Source of the DNA: CAKZLS01 sp963701445
Lineage (GTDB): Bacteria > Pseudomonadota > Alphaproteobacteria > Rhodospirillales > Defluviicoccaceae
Assembly (NCBI GenBank): GCA_963701445.1
Contig: CAVPAM010000028.1
Span: forward strand, 1 to 64,000
Reading direction: 5' to 3'
DNA: 64,000 nt
The translations under genes were made by a program, and so were the position numbers. The notes under the pieces are model-generated. The model saw nothing but the letters and a program-made list of their open reading frames with translations, was not told where the DNA came from and ran no database searches. Within the stretch, counting starts at the first letter, position 1. The number at the start of each line of letters is the position of its first letter. This document shows, piece by piece, positions 8,345-19,651 of this stretch.

Positions 8345-9286
8345 GAGGCCGGTCCGGATGGGCTGGCGAGAAGCCGCCGGTAGAGGGGCGTGAGGACCGC
8401 CGGCAGGATGTAGATGGGAAGTTGTCCGAGCGCAAAATACAAGGGGATATCGGGGTCCACCCCGGCCGGCAGAACCGCGAGCAGCAGGGCCATGTTGCGG
8501 TTGCCGCTGGAAAACCCGATCGTCAGCGCCGAGCGCCACCCGAGGACCATGAACACGGCCGCGCCCACGCCCTGAAACCCCACATAGGCCGCGAACGCCA
8601 CCGCCAGGAACGCAAGGACGCGGGACGGATCCGCCAGGAACCGCTCGGTGACGCCATCCATGATGGCGACGGCGAACAGCACCAGGAGCACGACGGCGAC
8701 CCCGTCCATGCGCGCCGTCCGAGCGCGCCAGCCGGTCCGCGCCGGCGAGCCGGCGAGCGGCGGCGGCGGCGAGCAGCGCGCTTCCGATCAGGGCGCCGAG
8801 CCGAAGGATCAATTCGCCGGCCCCCATGTCCAGCGGCAGGGACAGGATCTCCAGGGCGACCACCGGAAGCACCAGCGGCGCCAGCACGGTGGCGGCGACC
8901 ATGATGACCAGGCTGAGCGAACCGTCCAGGCCGATCAGCACCGACAACGCCGGAGACGACATGATCGGCGGCGCCGCCGCCATCAGCACCAGCGCGGCGG
9001 CGAGGCCGGGCGGCGCCCCGGTCAGCCACAGAACGCCGGCCATGGCCGCCGGTGAAATCAGCAGCAGCCATCCCACCACCCCGGCGATGGCAACCGGCCG
9101 GCGCGCTTGAGCCACGACCTCCGCCCAATTCAGGCGAAGCGCCGCCAGAAACAGGAGCCCCCACACCGACGGCGCCAGAAGTGGTTTCAGCGCGGTCGCG
9201 AGACCCGGCCACGCCAGACCGGCAAACACCCCCGCGGCGAGAATGGCGGTGGCATGTCTGGCCAGGAACGTCAGGATGGCGGTCAT
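8341..9286 (-). pseudogene. bile acid:sodium symporter-family (SBF) transporter, frameshifted
   Basis: From the ATG at 9286 (MTAILTFLARHATAIL) the frame encodes about six hydrophobic segments typical of SBF/BASS transporters, including LVLMAAAPPIMSSPALSVLI. Near 8722, after RLAGADRLAR, the sense continues in another frame (MDGVAVVLLVLFAVAIMDGV, then GFSSGNRNMALLLAVLP, a conserved SBF motif) to the stop at 8341. Removing one base from the GCGCGCTCGG region rejoins both halves into a normal ~315-residue protein. Either a recent mutation or a sequencing error; all family motifs are otherwise kept. Confidence 0.8.
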
Positions 9287-9575
9287 CGCCCGCACGGTAT
9301 AGCCGGTCGCCCGCCCCGGGTCTAACGGATGATGGCCATGGTTCGGAGCCGAACGCCGAGCGGTACGCCGCCTGATCGCGCCGGTTTCCCGGCGCGGAAC
9401 AAGAAGGTTGGGAAGGGCGCGGAAATGATGGTATGAGAGGTGGCGCGCGGTGGGCTGACGGAAGACCCCGACGGTGGCCAGCTCGTGGAGTGCCCGGAAT
9501 GACAGTACGGGCCGAACATCATCAGAACCCGATGCATGCCAATCAACCACACGCTTGAGGGATAGAGCACAGAAT

Positions 9576-11000
<1,425 letters not shown>

Positions 11001-11017
11001 AAACCAGCGGCGATCTG

Positions 11018-11056
11018 AGGAATGCTTCGCTGATAGCGAAGCATTCCTCCTTTCCA
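11018..11056. terminator. rho-independent-like hairpin after ahcY
   Basis: A perfect 14-bp inverted repeat (11018-11031 AGGAATGCTTCGCT and 11035-11048) with a 3-nt loop lies 18 bp past the ahcY stop and before the stop of the convergent methyltransferase. A short pyrimidine-rich tract (CCTTTCC) follows on the plus strand. It probably ends ahcY transcription and may work in both directions. Confidence 0.75.
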
Positions 11057-11090
11057 CTAGGCTCGGCCCTTGTACATTGTCGTGCAGGGG

Positions 11091-12179
11091 TCAAGACTTG
11101 CGTGATACAAACCAGACATTCAGGGGATCGTGCGGCAGAATGTGGCGCCGCACGTCGCCGAAGCCCGCCGATCTCAGCATTCGCTCCGCGGTTTCCCAGC
11201 CCCACATGGTGCCGAGTCCTTCGCCGCCCTGCCCTAGCGAGATCGGCGTGCAGTGCGCGCACGAAATCGTGTAAAGGAACGCCGCCATGGGAAAATCGAG
11301 ATTGTTCTCCAGATGAGCGGAGCCGCCGATGTCCTGCATAAGGTAGGTGCCGCCCGGTCTCAATGCATTGTGGAGCGCCGTCAGAAGACTTTGAGGATCC
11401 TTCTGATCGTGGACGGCGTCGAATGACACCATGAAATCGTAACGGGCCGCCTCGTCGAAGCCCGTCAGGTCGCGCACCTCGAACCGAACGTTGTTCGCCC
11501 CCGCCACTTCGGCGGCCGACTTCGCCAACGCGATGGCATCGGCGCACAGGTCGTAGCCGGTGAAGCGGCTGTTGGGATATCGCTCGGCCATGGCCACCAG
11601 CGCCCGGCCGCTGCCGCACCCCGCGTCCAGGACGTCGATGCCGTCCGAGAGGCGAACTTGCACGTCTGGAGCCAGCGGCAGGAGAACATCGAACAGCTGC
11701 GCGACTACGGTTTGGTTACTGTCTTCCGCCATATCACGATGGAAATGGGGATACTGATCGTAGGTCGTCCCGGAGCCGGTCTTAAAACAGTCCACAAGGC
11801 GATCCTCGACCACCGCGAGTCCGGCGGCCATCTGCGCATAGACGCTGAAATCGCCCAGCGCGGCATTCCGCGTCAGACACGCAGCATGCTCGGGCGGCAG
11901 CCTGTACGTCTGGCGAGCAGGGTCGAACCTGACGATTCCGCCCGTTACCATGGCGGCCAACCATTCGCGGACATACCGCTCCGACAATTCTGCCGCCGCC
12001 GCGATCTCATGCGACGTGCTCGGCCGCAACCGGGCCATGACGTCGAACAAACCGGTCTTATGACCGATTGAGATCATCAATGTGATCGCACCGGAATTGA
12101 TCACCTCCGAGATCCGCTCGGCAAAGGCTTCAGCGGCGTTATCGTCGTAGAGTGGCGAGACGGTGTTGGTCTCGGTCAT
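11091..12179 (-). CDS. SAM-dependent methyltransferase with N-terminal winged helix (Rv2258c-like)
   Basis: The 362-residue protein has an N-terminal helical/winged-helix region (residues ~10-110, with SHEIAAAAELSERYVREWL) and a class I methyltransferase domain (~165-320) with the SAM-binding VLDAGCGSGRALVAMAERYP. Overall form resembles the mycobacterial Rv2258c group, whose substrates are unknown. It is divergent from the GlxA-type regulator at 12287, leaving ~107 bp for shared control. The gene lies in the segment between the two ahcY 3' ends and its base composition is somewhat less GC-rich than its neighbours, suggesting import. Confidence 0.85.
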   Translation of the reverse strand: MTETNTVSPLYDDNAAEAFAERISEVINSGAITLMISIGHKTGLFDVMARLRPSTSHEIAAAAELSERYVREWLAAMVTGGIVRFDPARQTYRLPPEHAACLTRNAALGDFSVYAQMAAGLAVVEDRLVDCFKTGSGTTYDQYPHFHRDMAEDSNQTVVAQLFDVLLPLAPDVQVRLSDGIDVLDAGCGSGRALVAMAERYPNSRFTGYDLCADAIALAKSAAEVAGANNVRFEVRDLTGFDEAARYDFMVSFDAVHDQKDPQSLLTALHNALRPGGTYLMQDIGGSAHLENNLDFPMAAFLYTISCAHCTPISLGQGGEGLGTMWGWETAERMLRSAGFGDVRRHILPHDPLNVWFVSRKS

Positions 12180-12286
12180 TGCTCTTCCTCCAGGTTTGTT
12201 GTCGCGCCGAACCTTGCACTGCCGGAAACGGAGTGATAAGTGGTGAAACAGTCAATAACGAGGCATTCGTGCCACTGGAGGTCGGT

Positions 12287-13333
12287 ATGGCGTCACCGCC
12301 GCAAAAACCGGTGCGCGCCAGCCTGCTGGCGTTGCCGGAGAGCGCGCCAGGCGCGCTCTATGGGCTCTATGAGGTGCTAACATCGGTTGGAGCCACTTGG
12401 TCGGATCTGACAGGCGAGGCCGAGGCCAGCCTCGGATTCGACGTCCGCATCGTTTCGACATCGGCATCTCCATTTCGCTGTCACGGCGGCGTACCCGTAA
12501 CCCCGGACACGCAACTTGCCGATAGCGGACCTTCGGATGTGGTTCTGATCTCTGACCTGATCATCGATTTGGAGCGTGATCCTCGTGGCCGGTGGCCCAA
12601 CGCGGTCCGATGGGTGGCGGATCAGTATGCTGGCGGTGCGTCCATTTGCACCGTCTGCACTGGCTCCGTCTTGCTTGCCGACAGCGGGCTTCTGGACGGT
12701 CACGAGGCAACTACGCACTGGGCGGGCACGAGGCTGATCGAGACCTACTATCCGTCGGTCCGGCTGAAACCGGAGCGCGTGCTGGTGCCGGCCAGCCCGG
12801 ATCATCGCATCGTCACCTCTGGGGGCGCGGCCTCGTGGGAGGACCTGTCACTTTACTTGATCAGCCGGTTCTGCGGGGAGGTGGAAGCGGTGAGAACCGC
12901 AAAGATCTTTCTGTTTGGCGACCGTGGCGAGGGTCAACTGCCGTTCGCGGCGATGATCAAGCCCCGGCGGCATGATGACGCGGTGATCGCGGACTGCCAA
13001 ACCTGGATCGCCGACCACTACGCCGTCGCGACCCCCGTCTCCCGGATGGTCGAGCGGTCAGGATTGCCCGAGCGCACCTTCAAGCGCCGGTTCCGCAATG
13101 CCACCGGATACACGCCCGTGGAGTATGTTCAGACCTTGCGCATCGAGGAAGCTAAGCAGCATCTCGAAACCACGGCCGCGTCCACCGACCACATCGGCGC
13201 GGCCGTGGGTTATGAGGACCCGGCGTTCTTCCGGCGATTGTTCAAGCGTCACTCCGGAGTGACGCCCGCCCGCTACCGTCAGCGGTTTCGATCGTTGGGC
13301 AACCTGGAAACGCGGGAAACGTCATCCACCTGA
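12287..13333 (+). CDS. GlxA-family transcriptional regulator (DJ-1/PfpI + AraC HTH)
   Basis: The 348-residue protein has a DJ-1/PfpI-like N-terminal domain (residues ~8-190, with SICTVCTGSVLLADSGLLDG around the elbow cysteine) and a C-terminal AraC/XylS double helix-turn-helix (~245-335, ERTFKRRFRNATGYTPVEYV and RRLFKRHSGVTPARYRQRF). Such proteins act mostly as activators of neighbouring genes. The ATG at 12287 is chosen for the GGAGG six bases upstream; longer in-frame starts exist at 12152 and 12242. The divergent methyltransferase is the most likely target, by inference. Confidence 0.88.
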   Translation: MASPPQKPVRASLLALPESAPGALYGLYEVLTSVGATWSDLTGEAEASLGFDVRIVSTSASPFRCHGGVPVTPDTQLADSGPSDVVLISDLIIDLERDPRGRWPNAVRWVADQYAGGASICTVCTGSVLLADSGLLDGHEATTHWAGTRLIETYYPSVRLKPERVLVPASPDHRIVTSGGAASWEDLSLYLISRFCGEVEAVRTAKIFLFGDRGEGQLPFAAMIKPRRHDDAVIADCQTWIADHYAVATPVSRMVERSGLPERTFKRRFRNATGYTPVEYVQTLRIEEAKQHLETTAASTDHIGAAVGYEDPAFFRRLFKRHSGVTPARYRQRFRSLGNLETRETSST

Positions 13334-13384
13334 TGGCGCGGGTTGTCACTCTCGTTCCGCTTGGCCAAAAGGTGCCTGGTCCTG

Positions 13385-13993
13385 TTATTTTCTCGGCCAA
13401 ATATTCTGGTTCGAGCGGAACTGGTTGTCAGGATCGTAACGGGTCTTCACATCAACCAGCCGTTCATAAATAGCGGGGCCGTAGGCCGCGCGCACCCGGT
13501 CCTCGTCCTCGTCGGCGGTCAGAAAGTTGACGTCGGTGCCGCCAGACGAGAATGGGCGCGTGGCCTGCCAGTAGTCGCGCGCCCAGCCGATGTGCGCATG
13601 GGTTTCCGCCGGATTCTCCCATGCGGCCTGGACATTGAGCACATCCTCCGCGGTTTCCAGCCGCGGTGTCCGTCTCGCCGACCCGATTGGTGGCGCCGCC
13701 CAGATGCACCATCAGCACGGCCGAAAACGGCGAGGCGATGCGCTCGGCGCGGCCGATCAAACCGTCGTCGGCTTCCCGGCTCATCTCGCGGAAATAGTCG
13801 GATTTCCAGTAATGGCGCCGGCCGAACGGCTGGCCGGAATTGACAAACGCCGGATGAGCGGCAAAGGGCTTCACCTGGATCGTGTCGGCCAGCGGCCGGC
13901 CGAACGCCTTTATGGGCTGGATGGCTTTTTCGCCCTCGGCGACGGCCCCATTGTAGGAGACGGCGATACCGGCAACGAGGGTTCCATGCACAT
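13385..13993 (-). pseudogene. FAD-binding oxidoreductase (berberine-bridge type), C-terminal fragment
   Basis: The minus strand carries only the C-terminal third of a FAD-linked oxidoreductase of the PCMH/BBE kind. VAGIAVSYNGAVAEGEKAIQ and IQVKPFAAHPAFVNSGQPFG are read in one frame, then after a shift near 13650-13670 LNVQAAWENPAETHAHIGWA and the BBE-like end YDPDNQFRSNQNIWPRK. The FAD-binding N-terminal half is absent: the fragment stops where the second ahcY 3' end begins. A truncated, frameshifted relic at the edge of the inserted segment. Confidence 0.75.
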
Positions 13994-14189
13994 CCAGATC
14001 GAACTGTACATCAAGGGCGGCGAGTACGGAAAGGACGTCTACATCCTGCCGAAACACCTCGATGAAAAGGTCGCCCGCCTCCATCTCGGCAAGCTCGACA
14101 TGAAACTGACGGTGCTGTCGAAGAAGCAGGCGGACTACATCGGCGTCCCCGAGGAAGGCCCGTACAAGTCGGACATGTACCGGTACTAA
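13994..14189 (+). repeat. second copy of the ahcY 3' end (196 bp, ~95% identical)
   Basis: These 196 bp align without gaps to 10805-11000, the end of ahcY, including the stop position. I count 10 differences; most are synonymous third-position changes, two codons are changed (Trp-Thr to Tyr-Ile) and the stop is TAA instead of TAG. The pattern fits a homologous ahcY allele from a related strain better than a recent duplication of the local gene. No promoter or start belongs to it. Confidence 0.9.
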
Positions 14190-14246
14190 GGGTTTATCCG
14201 GCCGCGTGGACACGCGCGGCCGGATGACCAAGGTCTTGTTGAAGCG

Positions 14247-15650
14247 CTAAGGCGCCAGCCGGTCCAGCAATTCGGCCGCGAACTGCGACAGCGTGTCGTC
14301 GCGGGCGCCCATGACCACGATGCGGTCGCCCGGGCGCGCCAGTTCAACGAGTTTGTCGCCGCACCGGGCGCGCTCGGCGAGGTTCCAAGCCGAACGCCCC
14401 CGCGCCCGGACCGCCTCGACGATATCCCCGCTGGAGACGCTCCGGTCCACCGTGCCGCCGAAATAGACCGGATCGGGCATGATCAGGACATCGCCGTCAT
14501 GCAAGTTCGCGGCGAAGCACTCGACGAACGCCTCCTTCATCAGCCGCAGCGGACCGAACCCATGGGGCTGGAACATCACCAGCAGCCGTCCGGGGAAAGC
14601 GTGCAAGGTGGCCAGCGTGGCCTCGATCTTGTCGGGGTTGTGGGCGAAATCGTCGATGACCGTGACCCCGTTGACCGTTCCCGCGACCTCGAGCCGGCGG
14701 CGCAGGCCGGTAAAAACCTCGAGCGCCGACACGGCCTCGCCGAGCGGCACGCCGCAGGCGCGGGCCGCGCCCAGGGCCGAAAGCGCGTTGGCCACGTTGT
14801 GCCGGCCCGGCACGGGCAGGCGCGCCGACGCGGTGGCGCCGCCGGCGCGTTCGATCACGTCGAAGCAAATCCCGTCGGGCGACGGGACCAGGTTGTCCGC
14901 GCGCAGATCGGCTCCGGGATCGCTCAGGCTGACGGTGATCGCCTTCTCCTGCTCGATCCCGGCGGCCAGCGCCGCCGTCTCGGCGTTGTCGAGGTTTACC
15001 ACCACCGTTCCCGCCTTGGCGACGAAGTCCCGGAACAGCCCGCGCAGTTCGTCCAGCGACTTGTGGTCGAGCGCGATGTTGTTGAGCACCGCGACCGCCG
15101 GGGTATAGAGCGCGATGGAGCCGTCGCTCTCGTCCACCTCGGCGACGAACAGGTCGCCGTCGCCCACCAGCGCGCTGGCGAAGGGCGCGTCGGACGTGAC
15201 GAAGTTCTTCATCACCGCGCCGTTGACGATGGTGGGACGGCGCCCGGTCTGGTGCAGGATCCAACCGATCATCCCGGTAGTAGTCGACTTGCCGCTGGTG
15301 CCGGCGACACCGATGCCGATGGGCGCGGCGTTGAACAGGTCCGCCAGCAAATCGGCGCGCGACATCCGCCGGATACCCAGGCGATTCGCCGCCCGCACGT
15401 CCGGAACCGTGTCCTCGATGGCGGTGGAGGCCACCAGGATCTGATCGGAATCGGTCAAACCGCTGCCATCCTGCGGATAAAGCGGGATCCCCCGGGCGCG
15501 CAGAAAATCGAACTTCTGCGCGGTCCGCCCCTGGTCTAGCATGCGGTCGGAGCCCGCGACCGCATGGCCCCGGGCGCGCAGGATGAGGGCCAGCGGCATC
15601 ATGCCGCTGCCGCCGATCCCGCAAAAGAAGTAGCGTTTGCTGCCGGTCAT
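14247..15650 (-). CDS. Mur ligase family protein, Mpl/MurC-like
   Basis: This 467-residue cytoplasmic ligase has the three-domain Mur fold: an N-terminal nucleotide-binding domain (YFFCGIGGSGMMPLA), the ATP-binding GTSGKST (117-123) followed by EVDESDGS, and a C-terminal domain with DDFAHNPDKIEATL. MurC proper lies in the division cluster; a solitary copy beside an LD-carboxypeptidase suggests an Mpl-like role, joining UDP-MurNAc to recycled peptides. That function is inferred. The start at 15650 is chosen over 15686 because MTGSKRYFFCGIGG matches family N-termini. It is divergent from the ldcA-like gene, 62 bp away. Confidence 0.85.
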   Translation of the reverse strand: MTGSKRYFFCGIGGSGMMPLALILRARGHAVAGSDRMLDQGRTAQKFDFLRARGIPLYPQDGSGLTDSDQILVASTAIEDTVPDVRAANRLGIRRMSRADLLADLFNAAPIGIGVAGTSGKSTTTGMIGWILHQTGRRPTIVNGAVMKNFVTSDAPFASALVGDGDLFVAEVDESDGSIALYTPAVAVLNNIALDHKSLDELRGLFRDFVAKAGTVVVNLDNAETAALAAGIEQEKAITVSLSDPGADLRADNLVPSPDGICFDVIERAGGATASARLPVPGRHNVANALSALGAARACGVPLGEAVSALEVFTGLRRRLEVAGTVNGVTVIDDFAHNPDKIEATLATLHAFPGRLLVMFQPHGFGPLRLMKEAFVECFAANLHDGDVLIMPDPVYFGGTVDRSVSSGDIVEAVRARGRSAWNLAERARCGDKLVELARPGDRIVVMGARDDTLSQFAAELLDRLAP

Positions 15651-15712
15651 CCGCCGATGACTACAGCCCCGGAGCGAGCCTGACAAGACGGCCGGAAGCG
15701 AGGACCCACCGC

Positions 15713-16561
15713 GTGAACCAGAACAGGATCAGGATCGGCGTGGTGGCACCCGGTTGCCGGATCGACTCGGTCATCGCCGACGGGGTCGCGGATATCGCCG
15801 CCCGGCTCTATCCGGGCGGCACGGTGGAACTCCGCTATCACCCGCAATGCTTCCTCTCGTCGGGACATTTCGCCGGCGACGACGCCGCGCGGGCCGCCGC
15901 GTTCATCGAGGTCGCCAACGACGAACGCTTCGACGCGCTGTGGTTCGCGCGCGGCGGCTACGGCTCGTGCCGGATCGCCGAGGCGGTGATGGCCGGGCTC
16001 GCGGACACCGCCCGGGCCAAGCTCTATCTCGGCTACAGCGATGCGGGCAGCCTCCTCGCCGGCCTATACCGGCTCGGATTCGGCGGGCTCGCGCACGGTC
16101 CCATGCCGACGGATATCCTGCGCGCGGGCGGCGAGGCGGCGGTCGAACGGGCGCTCGCCTACCTGGTGGACCGTTCCCGGGAGACTCTGGAACCGAGCGT
16201 TTCGGGAACCGTGAAAACCGCCGCCTTCAACATCACCATTCTCAGCCAGCTTCTCGGCACGCCGCTGCAGCCGGACCTGACCGATCACGTCCTCATGCTG
16301 GAGGAGGTGTCGGAGCACATGTACCGGATCGACCGCGCGCTGTTCCATATCACCGGCAACCCGGGCATCCGGAGGGTGGCCGGCATCATGCTCGGCCGCT
16401 GCGGCTGCATTCCGGCCAACGTTCCGGATTTCGGCGAAACCGAGGAAGAGGTCGCCCGGCACTGGTGCGAACGCTCGGGGATTCCCTATCTCGGCCGCGC
16501 CGACATCGGTCACGACATCGACAACAAGATCGTGCCCTTCGGTCCCCCGGCGGCGGGTTGA
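15713..16561 (+). CDS. LD-carboxypeptidase (peptidase S66, LdcA-like)
   Basis: LdcA removes the terminal D-Ala from the tetrapeptide released during cell-wall recycling, which gives the tripeptide that Mpl uses. The 282-residue protein shows the S66 features RGGYGSCRI, LGYSDAGSLLAG (with the nucleophile Ser in the GxSD motif), MLEEVSEHMYRIDR (catalytic Glu) and GHDIDNKIVPFG (catalytic His). It starts at a GTG (15713) after a weak GAGG. No signal peptide is seen, as expected for the cytoplasmic form. The divergent Mpl-like gene supports a shared pathway. Confidence 0.88.
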   Translation: MNQNRIRIGVVAPGCRIDSVIADGVADIAARLYPGGTVELRYHPQCFLSSGHFAGDDAARAAAFIEVANDERFDALWFARGGYGSCRIAEAVMAGLADTARAKLYLGYSDAGSLLAGLYRLGFGGLAHGPMPTDILRAGGEAAVERALAYLVDRSRETLEPSVSGTVKTAAFNITILSQLLGTPLQPDLTDHVLMLEEVSEHMYRIDRALFHITGNPGIRRVAGIMLGRCGCIPANVPDFGETEEEVARHWCERSGIPYLGRADIGHDIDNKIVPFGPPAAG

Positions 16562-16576
16562 ACCGGCCGCGCCGTC

Positions 16577-19531
16577 TCACGGAACCAGCTTGGCGACCAG
16601 ATCCTCGAGCCTCTGGAACAGCCCCTTTTGCTGCAGTTCGTGGCGGATCATGCGCCGCGCGCGAACGAAGTAGACGTCGGGCGGCAGATCGACGGTGCTG
16701 GCCGCGCGTTCCGCCTCTCGGGCGAGCTGGACCAGGTCGCGATGGACGGGGTCGCGCGGGTCGAACCGGGGTATGGGCAGTTCGAACACCAGCTTGTCGA
16801 AGTCGCGCGCGCCGAACCGGCCGCGCGACTGCAGCACCGCGATCTTGGCGCGGATGGTCTCGCTGTTGAGCAGGCCGCTCAGGAAGAACGCCTCCGATGC
16901 GTTTTCGAACGACGCGTAGTACAGCTTGTGATCGATGATGGCGTTGCGATCCTCCACCACCGCCGCCGCCAGCAGGATCCCCGACTTGGCGTAGACGACC
17001 CGGATGGGCGCCGGCGGAACCTGGCGTTCCAGCGCCTTGAGGTAGTTCCACCGCTGAACCAGCGTCATCGCGTTGCGGCCGTGCTCGTCCCACCGCCGCT
17101 CGGCCTCTTCCAGCCAACTGGCCAGGCCGGGGTATCCCCTTTCCTGTGCCGCGCGCGAGTCAAAAATGCGGCCGTCCGAGGCATCCCAGGGAATGACCGC
17201 GAGCGACGGGCCGAGCACCCGGAACGACGCGATGGACTCGCCGAGATAGACCGGACGGAGGAACTGGCTTTCCACCGTCCCCTGAAGCGCCGGCAGGTCC
17301 CGCCACGGCCGCTTGTCCTGCCGGCCGGCGCGGCTCTGCACCAGCGGCGCCGCGGGATTGGAGCCGAGGCGCCCGGTTTCCTGCCGCTCCACCAGGCAGA
17401 GCGAGCGCGGCACCAGGGTCGCGCCCTGACGGAACGCACGCCGGTAGGGCGATCCTCCGAACCGGGCCGCCGCCGCCGGCCAGGTGACCTCCTCGGAGGT
17501 CAGCGCCTCTTCCGCCTCCTCCAGGGACGCGTCGCGCAGCGGTAGCAGGCCGCTCCACGCGGTGATGGTTTCCGGCAGCGGTCCGGCCCGCTCGCGCCGG
17601 GCGAAGAACACGGTGGACGGCATGGGAAACAGCGGCCGGACCCGCTCGTCGAAAGCCCAGACCTCGGTGAACCGCACCTCCGCCGTGTTGTACCGGCCGG
17701 CGCGGAACCCGGAAAATTGGGCGCGGTTCATCGCGCCGTACGGCATCACCAGGGCGATCACGCCCTCGGTCCGCAGGTACAGCTCCGCGCACCGCACATA
17801 GAAATAGGCCGAGAGATCCTGGTGGGTGGCGAGCTTGCCGCCGGTCCACAGCTTGCGCGCGCGGCATTCGTCGCGGAACCGCCGCTGCATGCTGGCCTCC
17901 ATGTAGCGCATGGACAGCCACGGCGGATTGCCGACGATCACGTCGGCGCGCTGGTAGGCCGACGACAGCCAGATGGGGCGGCTGAGGTTGCGCACGATGT
18001 AGCCCCAGATGTGGTTCCGGCCGCTCTGGCGCAACTCGCGAAGGTGGCGGTAGGTATCCACCAGGGTGTCGAACTCGCGCCGGTCGGCGATCCGCTCGCG
18101 GCGCAGCCAGGCGCGGAACGCGTCGCTGCCGGCGTTCTGCTCGCTCAACTGCATCATCACCTGCACGGTATCGTCGAACAGGGTCGGTTCGTTGGCGAGC
18201 CGCTGCGGGAAATAGAGTTCGGGTCCGTCGGGAACGTGGATCACCATGTCCATCTGGGTGAACATCTCGCGCGTGTTCCACTGCATGGAATCGCCGAGAT
18301 AGACCGGCAGCGAGAAGGCCTCCGGGCGGTCCCGCAGCCGCTCCTCGCCGATCGCCAGCAGGTACGTCACCCGGGCGACCAGCACGGCGACGGGGTGGAC
18401 GTCGATGCCGACCACCTTGTCCAGACAGTTGCGGAACGCCTCCTCCGGCGGCACGTTGAACTTGTCCGCGGCGGCGAAGAACTGGCGGATGGCATGGAAC
18501 AGGAACGTCCCCGAACCGCACGCCGGATCGAGAACGCGTTCCCGCAGCGGCATGTCCACGGCGCGGGCGCAGACGCGCGCCGCCAGCCAGTCCGGCGTAT
18601 AGTATTCGCCGAGGTCATGACGCTGTTCGGGATCGATCAGCGACTCATAGAGCACCTTCAGGACGTCGTGCTCCACGTCGTGGAGACGGAAGCGCATCAC
18701 CTGCCTGGAGATCCGCGCCACAAGGTCCGGCCCCCCCTTGGCGTGAAGAACCCAGTCGAAGAAATCCGACTCCACCGCGCCGGCGATCCCGGCCTCGCGG
18801 AACGGCCGGCCGGAGAGCAGATCGGCGGGTTCCGGCAGCGGCACCGCCAGCACCCGGGTGGCCATGGTCTTGGCGACGATGGTCAGGTAGGTGTGCTGCA
18901 GGAACAACTCGTCGGCCTCGATGCGGCTGCCATAGACGACGGCGAGGAAATCGGCCCAGAGCTGGCGTTTCAATTCCACCTCCGGCAGGTCGCGGACCTC
19001 CAGCCACAGCTCGCGCAATCCCACCAGCGCGCGCCGGTTGGCGAGGCTGCCCCGGCCCAGTTCGGTCTCCACCGTATCCGGATCGGGCGTCAGGTTGGGC
19101 TGCAGCGAGACCGCCGAGTCGAGCCAGATGAGCACCCCGCGCGGGTCGTCCGGCGACGGCTTGAAACCGGGCAGGGCCACCAGCTTGCCGTCTTCTATTT
19201 CGTAGGGGATGAACTCGGCGCCGTCGGTGGCGATGCCGATGAACCGCTCGCCGGTCTCCAGTTCCCGTTGCGGCAGGTAGCGGCCGAGTTCCTCCTCGGC
19301 GTCGCGCTTCTCCCGGCGCAGGTCGCGCTTGAATTCGAGCACCGTCTGGCCGAGCAGCGCGTCGAGGCGGCCGCGCACCTCCGGCATGTGCCGCTCGAAG
19401 TGGATGTCGGTGCTAGTGGCGCCGAGCCCGTAGACCAGCACCTCGTACATCAACGCCCGGATCTTCTCGTGGCCTGGGCGGCTGACCATCTCGATGACGA
19501 TTTCCGTCAGGCGGCGCGCCGAAAGGGTCAT
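16577..19531 (-). CDS. single-chain restriction-modification enzyme (type IIG/IIL-like) with N6-adenine methylase
   Basis: The 984-residue protein joins a nuclease-like N-terminus to a gamma-class adenine methylase. Residues 54-68 read GRLDALLGQTVLEFK, a PD-(D/E)xK pattern (Asp57, Glu66, Lys68). Then come helical regions, GEYYTPDWLA (308-317), the SAM motif DPACGSGTF (335-343) and catalytic NPPW (535-538, in VIVGNPPWLSMRYM). The last ~350 residues would hold target recognition, as in MmeI/Eco57I-type enzymes. There is no separate methylase or specificity gene beside it. It could defend against phage, or be a related phage-defence methylase. Confidence 0.82.
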   Translation of the reverse strand: MTLSARRLTEIVIEMVSRPGHEKIRALMYEVLVYGLGATSTDIHFERHMPEVRGRLDALLGQTVLEFKRDLRREKRDAEEELGRYLPQRELETGERFIGIATDGAEFIPYEIEDGKLVALPGFKPSPDDPRGVLIWLDSAVSLQPNLTPDPDTVETELGRGSLANRRALVGLRELWLEVRDLPEVELKRQLWADFLAVVYGSRIEADELFLQHTYLTIVAKTMATRVLAVPLPEPADLLSGRPFREAGIAGAVESDFFDWVLHAKGGPDLVARISRQVMRFRLHDVEHDVLKVLYESLIDPEQRHDLGEYYTPDWLAARVCARAVDMPLRERVLDPACGSGTFLFHAIRQFFAAADKFNVPPEEAFRNCLDKVVGIDVHPVAVLVARVTYLLAIGEERLRDRPEAFSLPVYLGDSMQWNTREMFTQMDMVIHVPDGPELYFPQRLANEPTLFDDTVQVMMQLSEQNAGSDAFRAWLRRERIADRREFDTLVDTYRHLRELRQSGRNHIWGYIVRNLSRPIWLSSAYQRADVIVGNPPWLSMRYMEASMQRRFRDECRARKLWTGGKLATHQDLSAYFYVRCAELYLRTEGVIALVMPYGAMNRAQFSGFRAGRYNTAEVRFTEVWAFDERVRPLFPMPSTVFFARRERAGPLPETITAWSGLLPLRDASLEEAEEALTSEEVTWPAAAARFGGSPYRRAFRQGATLVPRSLCLVERQETGRLGSNPAAPLVQSRAGRQDKRPWRDLPALQGTVESQFLRPVYLGESIASFRVLGPSLAVIPWDASDGRIFDSRAAQERGYPGLASWLEEAERRWDEHGRNAMTLVQRWNYLKALERQVPPAPIRVVYAKSGILLAAAVVEDRNAIIDHKLYYASFENASEAFFLSGLLNSETIRAKIAVLQSRGRFGARDFDKLVFELPIPRFDPRDPVHRDLVQLAREAERAASTVDLPPDVYFVRARRMIRHELQQKGLFQRLEDLVAKLVP

Positions 19532-19651
19532 GCTCGAGCTTCCCGAAGAGTGCGGAGTGGAGGCGGAACGGGCGTTCCGCGAACGAACGGCGTGTTCGGT
19601 GACCGTCGGACGCCTTCCCCTCCGGTATCCGGCCGCTCGCGGGGACCGGCT

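Noticed and set aside
9430..9575. SAM or SAH riboswitch upstream of ahcY
   Set aside because: I could not match the core motifs of SAM-II, SAH or SAM-SAH riboswitches in the ~145-bp leader; no stem-loop pattern fits.
14499..15624. Long frames antisense to or overlapping the Mpl-like gene
   Set aside because: Both are shadows of the GC-rich Mur ligase gene: Arg/Pro/Gly-rich, no motifs, no ribosome-binding site.
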